In this document: piece after piece, positions 1 to 4,102 of the stretch
Numbering within the stretch: position 1 is the first letter of the stretch
Layout: every line of letters begins with the position of its first letter
Assembly (NCBI GenBank): GCA_012516115.1
Contig: JAAYXC010000103.1
Location: 1-6,945, forward strand
Direction of reading: 5' to 3'
Length of the DNA: 6,945 nt
Source: Bacillota bacterium
Lineage (GTDB): Bacteria > Bacillota > UBA4882 > JAAYXC01
The notes under the pieces: generated by a model
Seen by the model: the letters and a program-made list of their open reading frames with translations, nothing else
Told to the model about the DNA's origin: nothing
Databases searched by the model: none
Program-made: the position numbers and the translations under genes

Positions 1-195
1 ATATAAAACGACGCGCAATGGCAACCTTTTTCTCTCCATCTGGTTTAACCCTCCCGCCTTGCTTTAACCCGGGCGCTTTTTCTCCGACCCGGCCGGAAGA
101 TCCCCTTTTCCCCGCTGCCTTGCCTCCGCTCCACAACCTGCGATCCACGTTTCCCGCGTAAACTCAACGTCGATGCCATCTTGCCCACCAGGTCC
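1..195. other. Intergenic stretch with no supported gene
   Basis: This stretch lies downstream of the leftward alcohol dehydrogenase. It has pyrimidine-rich runs on the plus strand and two copies of TTTAACCC (44-51 and 63-70). I looked for a terminator serving the leftward gene, meaning a GC-rich hairpin followed by T's on the minus strand, and found no convincing one. The short open frame beginning at 173 is antisense to the dehydrogenase and has no protein-like features. The region may contain the regulatory end of a gene lying outside the window. Confidence 0.5.
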
Positions 196-1374
196 TCAGA
201 TCAGCTCGCGCAGCAAACCCAGGAGTTCTTCCCGGCCCGCTGGCCGGGGATTGGCGGCCAGGGAACCCGAGGGCAAAGCCCCTTCCACCAGAGCCGTAAA
301 GTCTTCCTCCCGCAACCCCATGGACCGGAAGGTGGAGGGGATTCCCAACCGTTTGTTTAAATGCATGACATGCCTTATCGCCGCCGCGGCCCGGTCGAAG
401 ACATCCCCCGGGGCACCCACTCCCCAGACCTCGGCCAGCCGGGCGAATTTCTCGTAAGCCACCTGGAGATTAAACCGCATGACCAGGGGCAAAAGAACCC
501 CGCAAACCAGGCCGTGCGGAAGGTTATAGTACACGCCCAGGGGATGGGCCAGCCCGTGGACCGCGCCCAATCTGGCGTTGGCCAGAGCCACGCCGGCCAG
601 AAGGCTGGCCCGGGCGAGGGCCGTCCGCGGGTCTAGGGCCTCTTCTTCCTGCAGGCGCAGAAGATTGGCCGGGATGAGCCGTGCGGCCTCCAGAGCGAAG
701 AGATCGGTCAGATCGTTGGCCCCCTTGGAGACATAGGCCTCCACGGCATGGGAGAGGGCGTCCATGGCACTGTAAATGGTCTGGGCGCGGGGAAGCCCCA
801 GGGTTAATTCGGGATCGACCACCGCCGCCCGGGCATAAAGAAACTCGCTCCGGATGCTCTGTTTCACCCTGGCCTTCTGGTCGGTGAGGACCGCGTTGGG
901 CGTGACTTCGGCCCCGGTACCGGCGGTGGTGGGCACCGCCACCCATGGCAGGCCGGGCTGCATCAGTTGACGGGAACCGTAGAAATACTCTTCGATCTCG
1001 CCTTCGGCTCCCACCAGACCGGCGGCGGCCTTGGCCGCATCCAAACAACTCCCGCCGCCCAACCCCAAAAGGACCTCGGCCGCCTCCGCCCGGGCGGTGG
1101 CCACGATCGCCCCGATCATATCCAGGGTCGGTTCCCGGTCCACCACCGCCAGGACCTCGACCCGGACCCCGTTCTCCCGCAGGAGGGCGGCCACTTCCTC
1201 CGCCATGGCGGTCAGGGTTCCGGGCCCGGTCACGATGAGCACCCGTCGCCCGAACGTCGTGACCACGGCGGGGAGAACGCGGCGCCGGCCGGGACCGAAA
1301 TAAAGGGTTACCGGAAGCAAAAGACTGGGACCGATCTTCACGCCACTCAACCTCCAGAGATCGAAGTTCGGCAT
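196..1374 (-). CDS. Iron-containing (group III) alcohol dehydrogenase
   Basis: A cytoplasmic NAD(P)-dependent alcohol dehydrogenase of the FucO / 1,3-propanediol dehydrogenase family, which interconverts alcohols and aldehydes or ketones. From the ATG at 1374 it has 392 residues, normal for the family. The N-terminal nucleotide-binding domain carries GGGSCLDAAK (106-115) and PTTAGTG (148-154). The helical metal domain has the expected ligands in DALSHAVEAY (D205, H209), VHGLAHPLG (H273, with H277 as the second conserved His) and NLPHG (H287). The 14-residue spacing between H273 and H287 matches FucO. The frame extends to a TTG at 1413, but that lies at the predicted transcription start. The ATG has AGGAGG 13 bases upstream, a rather long spacing. 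After the second beta strand the sequence is VTG where NAD-preferring relatives have VTD (G50), so NADPH use is possible. The substrate cannot be read from sequence. It is transcribed divergently from the oxoamine synthase. Confidence 0.93.
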   Translation of the reverse strand: MPNFDLWRLSGVKIGPSLLLPVTLYFGPGRRRVLPAVVTTFGRRVLIVTGPGTLTAMAEEVAALLRENGVRVEVLAVVDREPTLDMIGAIVATARAEAAEVLLGLGGGSCLDAAKAAAGLVGAEGEIEEYFYGSRQLMQPGLPWVAVPTTAGTGAEVTPNAVLTDQKARVKQSIRSEFLYARAAVVDPELTLGLPRAQTIYSAMDALSHAVEAYVSKGANDLTDLFALEAARLIPANLLRLQEEEALDPRTALARASLLAGVALANARLGAVHGLAHPLGVYYNLPHGLVCGVLLPLVMRFNLQVAYEKFARLAEVWGVGAPGDVFDRAAAAIRHVMHLNKRLGIPSTFRSMGLREEDFTALVEGALPSGSLAANPRPAGREELLGLLRELI

Positions 1375-1387
1375 GGCGCGGGCCGAT

Positions 1388-1393
1388 CCTCCT
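1388..1393 (-). promoter_or_regulatory. Shine-Dalgarno of the alcohol dehydrogenase
   Basis: The plus strand reads CCTCCT, so the transcript reads AGGAGG, a perfect anti-16S match. It lies 13 bases before the ATG at 1374. This is longer than ideal but supports that ATG over the upstream TTG at 1413. Confidence 0.6.
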
Positions 1394-1418
1394 GATGGTC
1401 TTCGGGCGGCCAAACGTT

Positions 1419-1447
1419 TTTATACCTTATCTTTCTTTAGCTTTATG
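1419..1447 (-). promoter_or_regulatory. Candidate promoter for the alcohol dehydrogenase
   Basis: On the minus strand a TATAAA element (plus 1419-1424) matches the -10 consensus at 5 of 6 positions. The hexamer 17 bases upstream, CATAAA (plus 1442-1447), is a poor -35, so an activator may be needed. Transcription would start near 1412 and leave a leader of about 38 bases before the ATG at 1374. It lies back to back with the stronger rightward promoter. Confidence 0.4.
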
Positions 1448-1453
1448 TGCTCG

Positions 1454-1482
1454 TTGACGAAGAGACCAGAATTCGGTAGAAT
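1454..1482 (+). promoter_or_regulatory. Sigma-70-type promoter for the oxoamine synthase operon
   Basis: TTGACG (1454-1459) and TAGAAT (1477-1482) each match the sigma-70 consensus at 5 of 6 positions and are separated by exactly 17 bases. The predicted start near 1489 lies downstream of the first in-frame ATG-type codons of the long open frame (from 1373). Translation must therefore begin inside the frame, at TTG 1574 or ATG 1607. The leader would be roughly 85-118 bases. Confidence 0.72.
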
Positions 1483-1524
1483 AGCAAACGTAACCGGTGA
1501 ACAAAACGCCAAACGGAAACGGTG

Positions 1525-1547
1525 CGAACGGCTCCACCGACCGTTCG
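1525..1547 (+). promoter_or_regulatory. Stem-loop in the leader of the oxoamine synthase
   Basis: CGAACGG (1525-1531) and CCGTTCG (1541-1547) form a perfect 7-bp stem with a 9-base loop, ending 9 bases before the Shine-Dalgarno. An alternative 5-bp helix, CGGTG (1520-1524) with CACCG (1535-1539), would exclude it. No T-run follows, so it is not an intrinsic terminator. It could be an operator inverted repeat or an RNA structure affecting translation. This is inference from base pairing only. Confidence 0.4.
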
Positions 1548-1556
1548 ACCGGGCCG

Positions 1557-1562
1557 AGGAGG
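1557..1562 (+). promoter_or_regulatory. Strong Shine-Dalgarno AGGAGG, start-deciding
   Basis: A perfect AGGAGG sits 11 bases before an in-frame TTG (1574) and 44 bases before the ATG at 1607. The ATG at 1607 has only a weak GGGAAG about 14 bases upstream. If this site is used, the enzyme begins at the TTG and is 11 residues longer. Confidence 0.5.
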
Positions 1563-1606
1563 GTGATGGCTCTTTGGAGACCCGTGGGAAGAACCTTGCC
1601 CATTTC

Positions 1607-2827
1607 ATGGAACTCCCCGATCGGGACATCTTCGCCAAGACCAGACCTTTCTATGAGTTCATGGAACAATTGACCGCCGAACACCATCACCACTGGCATC
1701 GCGTCCTGACCTCTCCTTCCGAAGCGCGCGTGCGCATCATCGACCGTTACACCGGCCAGGAACGGGAGATGATCAATCTCGCCAGCAACAACTACCTGGG
1801 ACTGACCACCCATCCCAAGGTGGTCGAAGCCGGGATCAAAGCCTACGAAAAATACGGGGCCGGTGCCGGCAGCGTTCCCCTCCTCGGCGGTACCATGCTC
1901 CTCCATCGAGAACTGGAACAGCGACTGGCGGCGATGAAGGGTTGCGAGGACGCCATTATCTTCACTTCCGGCTACTCCACCAACGTGGGTTGCATCTCCG
2001 GTCTGGTGCGCAAGTGCGATGTGGCCATCAACGACCGGCTGAACCACGCGAGCATCATCGACGGCTGTCGGCTCTCGGGTGCCAGCTTCCGGACCTTCCG
2101 CCACAACGACCCGGCCAGCCTGGCAGAGGTTCTGGCCGAATGCGATCGAGAGTTCCAGGGGAAACTCGTCATCGTCGACGGCGTCTACAGCATGGACGGC
2201 GACATCGCCCGGCTGCCCGAGTTCCTCCCCATCATCCGTAAATACGGGGCCCGCCTCATGATCGATGAGGCCCACGCCACCGGCGTCCTGGGCGCCCACG
2301 GCCGCGGCACCCCGGAGCACTACGGACTGGAAGGGCAGATCGACATCGTCGCCGGGACCCTCTCGAAGGCCCTGGGCGGCGTGGGCGGCTTTGTGGCCAG
2401 CACCCGCGAGGTCGTGCATTATCTGCGCTTCTATGCCCGTTCCTATATGTTCTCCACCGCCCTCCCGCCGGCGGTGACCGCCTCCCTCATCGCCGCCGTC
2501 GAGGTGATCCAGGAGGATCACGCCCTCCGCGAGCGTCTCTGGCGAAATATCCGCTTCTTCACCGACAACCTACGGCAGCTGGGCTTCAACCTGGGCCAGG
2601 CCGAGACGGCCATCATCCCCATCATCGTCGGCGACCAGGAACGCCTGAAGGCCCTCAGCCGGGAAGTCCACGAGGCCGGGCTCTTCATCAACCCCGTCTA
2701 CTATCCGGCCGTGCCCAAGAAACAAGATCGCCTGCGCATCTCGCTCATGGCCACCCTGGAGCAGTCCGATCTCGACTACGCCCTCGAGGTCCTGGAAAAA
2801 GTCGGCCGCAAGTACGGGCTCATCTGA
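1607..2827 (+). CDS. PLP-dependent alpha-oxoamine synthase (KBL/AONS/SPT-like)
   Basis: A fold-type I PLP enzyme of the alpha-oxoamine synthase family. Members condense an amino acid with an acyl-CoA or acyl-ACP, usually with decarboxylation, to give an alpha-amino ketone. Relatives are 2-amino-3-ketobutyrate CoA ligase, BioF and serine palmitoyltransferase. Numbered from ATG 1607 (406 residues, normal size): SNNYLGL at 60-66, the glycine-rich GAGSVPLLGGT after it, NHAS with PLP-stacking H147, DEAH with D220 and H223, and TLSKALGG with the Schiff-base lysine K254. RLRISLMA (375-382) supplies the conserved C-terminal arginine region. Family homology begins at about DIFAKTRPF, so the frame's upstream part (from 1373) is not coding; it contains the promoter. 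TTG 1574, behind AGGAGG, is a serious alternative start. Two oddities are an HHHHWH cluster (26-31) and MATLE (381-385) where relatives have MATHT or AAHT/AAHE. The exact substrate is unresolved. Confidence 0.88.
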   Translation: MELPDRDIFAKTRPFYEFMEQLTAEHHHHWHRVLTSPSEARVRIIDRYTGQEREMINLASNNYLGLTTHPKVVEAGIKAYEKYGAGAGSVPLLGGTMLLHRELEQRLAAMKGCEDAIIFTSGYSTNVGCISGLVRKCDVAINDRLNHASIIDGCRLSGASFRTFRHNDPASLAEVLAECDREFQGKLVIVDGVYSMDGDIARLPEFLPIIRKYGARLMIDEAHATGVLGAHGRGTPEHYGLEGQIDIVAGTLSKALGGVGGFVASTREVVHYLRFYARSYMFSTALPPAVTASLIAAVEVIQEDHALRERLWRNIRFFTDNLRQLGFNLGQAETAIIPIIVGDQERLKALSREVHEAGLFINPVYYPAVPKKQDRLRISLMATLEQSDLDYALEVLEKVGRKYGLI

Positions 2828-2875
2828 GAGTGGAAGACCGCTCCCCACCCTCTTGAGAGACGCTGAGGTCCATCG

Positions 2876-2886
2876 GGAAGAAGGGG
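2876..2886 (+). promoter_or_regulatory. Ribosome binding site of the aldo/keto reductase
   Basis: The purine run GGAAGAAGGGG ends 6 bases before the ATG at 2893, a good spacing. It supports that start over the internal ATG that begins the MIYRRCGKSG segment. Confidence 0.55.
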
Positions 2887-2892
2887 TTCTCA

Positions 2893-3885
2893 ATGGGTTA
2901 CCTTCCGGCGGAGACTCGTTATGAAGAGATGATCTATCGCCGCTGCGGAAAGAGCGGTCTCAAGCTTCCCCTGCTTTCCTTGGGCCTCTGGCACAATTTC
3001 GGTTACGAGGACGCCTTCGCCAACATGAGGGCCATGGTCTGGCGGGCCTTTGACCTCGGCATCACCCATTTCGATTTGGCGAATAACTACGGTCCTCCCC
3101 CCGGTGCCGCTGAGGAAAATTTTGGAAGAATTCTTAAACAGGACCTGAAAGACCACCGGGATGAGCTCGTAATCTCAACCAAAGCCGGTTATCATATGTG
3201 GCCCGGCCCATATGGCGACTGGGGTTCCAAGAAGTATCTCCTGGCCAGCCTGGATCGGAGCCTACGGCGGCTCGGTCTCGATTACGTCGACATCTTCTAC
3301 TCCCATCGCCCCGATCCCGCCACTCCTTTGGCGGAAACCATGGAAGCCCTGGCCCAGGCCGTCCGCCAGGGAAAGGCGTTATACGTGGGTATCTCATCGT
3401 ACCCCCCTGAACAAACGAGAATGGCCTATGAAATACTGAAAAGCATGGGGATAACGTGCTTGGTCCATCAGCCGTCTTATTCACTCTTCGACCGGTGGAT
3501 AGAAGATGGCCTGCTCGATCTCCTGGATGAATTGGGCATGGGCTGCGTCGTCTTTTCCCCGCTGGCGCAGGGCATTCTCACGGACAAATATCTGCATGGA
3601 ATACCGGCTGATTCAAGGGCGGCCAAGCCCACCGGATTCCTGCGCGTCGAACAGATCACCGGGGAAAAGATAGAAAAAGTGAAAAGACTCGCTTCCATCG
3701 CCCGGCAACGAGGCCAAACCATGGCTCAGTTCGCATTATCTTGGGTATTGAGAAAAGACACCATCACATCGGCCATCATAGGGGCGAGCAAACCCGCTCA
3801 AATCGAGGAAAACGTGAAATCCATAAAAAATCTGACCTTCAGTCCGGAAGAACTTGAAGAGATCGAGAGGATCCTGCGATCCTGA
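2893..3885 (+). CDS. gpr: Aldo/keto reductase, YghZ/Gpr-like
   Basis: A cytoplasmic NADPH-dependent aldo/keto reductase closely resembling E. coli YghZ (Gpr, L-glyceraldehyde 3-phosphate reductase). That enzyme reduces L-glyceraldehyde 3-phosphate and detoxifies aldehydes such as methylglyoxal. Shared stretches recalled from the E. coli protein include ITHFDLANNYGPPPG, AEENFGR, ISTKAGY, YVDIFYSHR, GKALYVGISSY and HQPSY. The (beta/alpha)8 catalytic tetrad is D61, Y66, K97 and H138, all present. The C-terminal cofactor-binding segment IIGASKPAQIEENV (295-308) is intact. At 330 residues it lacks about 15 residues of the E. coli C-terminal tail, which is outside the core. It follows the oxoamine synthase by 65 bp with no terminator visible, so co-transcription is likely; the stop is followed at once by a terminator. 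The gene uses ATA and AGA codons far more than its neighbours. Family assignment is firm; the physiological substrate is inferred. Confidence 0.93.
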   Translation: MGYLPAETRYEEMIYRRCGKSGLKLPLLSLGLWHNFGYEDAFANMRAMVWRAFDLGITHFDLANNYGPPPGAAEENFGRILKQDLKDHRDELVISTKAGYHMWPGPYGDWGSKKYLLASLDRSLRRLGLDYVDIFYSHRPDPATPLAETMEALAQAVRQGKALYVGISSYPPEQTRMAYEILKSMGITCLVHQPSYSLFDRWIEDGLLDLLDELGMGCVVFSPLAQGILTDKYLHGIPADSRAAKPTGFLRVEQITGEKIEKVKRLASIARQRGQTMAQFALSWVLRKDTITSAIIGASKPAQIEENVKSIKNLTFSPEELEEIERILRS

Positions 3886-3886
3886 A

Positions 3887-3918
3887 AATCCCTGTTCTGG
3901 CTCCGCGGGGATTCTTTT
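3887..3918 (+). terminator. Intrinsic terminator after the aldo/keto reductase
   Basis: AATCCCTG (3887-3894) pairs with CGGGGATT (3906-3913), an 8-bp stem including one T-G pair with an 11-base loop. CTTTT follows directly. It begins one base after the stop codon and fits a Rho-independent terminator for the oxoamine synthase-reductase unit, separating it from the next gene. Confidence 0.68.
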
Positions 3919-4102
3919 CTCGACGTCGAATGGATCAAACGAGACCGGGATCGAAGATGGCTTACCTGGCCCGCCTGCTGGGCGGAATCAAATAAAGCCC
4001 CCTCATCGTACGCGATTCGAGGACGAACCGTTTCACCGAACATAAGCAGACTCGTCGTTCCTCTGTCCCGGCGGAAGACCGGGTAAAACGCTTCCGGTGG
4101 CG
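3919..4102 (+). other. Intergenic leader before the protease-propeller-barrel gene
   Basis: This region holds a 10-bp palindrome TCGACGTCGA (3920-3929) and a small GC hairpin, CCGCC / GGCGG (3971-3975 with 3981-3985), that lacks a T-run. Two competing hairpins lie near the start codon: CCCGG/CCGGG (4067-4071 with 4079-4083) and CGGAAG/CTTCCG (4072-4077 with 4091-4096). I found no convincing -35/-10 pair and no clear Shine-Dalgarno. The next gene presumably has its promoter here because a terminator precedes it. Confidence 0.4.

Noticed and set aside
1375..1413. TTG start 13 residues upstream for the alcohol dehydrogenase
   Set aside because: The predicted transcription start is at about this position and the extra residues are unlike the family. 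The ATG at 1374 has an AGGAGG upstream.
1373..1606. N-terminal extension of the oxoamine synthase frame
   Set aside because: It contains a near-consensus promoter and leader, has no family homology, and its reading is low-complexity and basic. The enzyme starts at 1574 or 1607.
1566..1673. Out-of-frame 35-codon ORF (ATG 1566) overlapping the synthase start
   Set aside because: The AGGAGG is only 3 bases from this ATG, too close for efficient initiation, and the peptide has no recognisable features.
1427..2521. Long minus-strand open frame opposite the oxoamine synthase
   Set aside because: It is a mirror of a GC-rich coding gene. The translation has no domain, while the plus strand carries all the PLP-enzyme motifs.
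2828..2892. Terminator or promoter between the oxoamine synthase and the reductase
   Set aside because: Only a trivial CTCT-TG-AGAG palindrome is present and there is no -35/-10 pair, so co-transcription is the simpler reading.
3971..3985. GC hairpin CCGCC-TGCTG-GGCGG as a terminator
   Set aside because: It has only five pairs and is followed by AATCAAATAAAG, not a T-run. A better terminator lies at 3887-3918.
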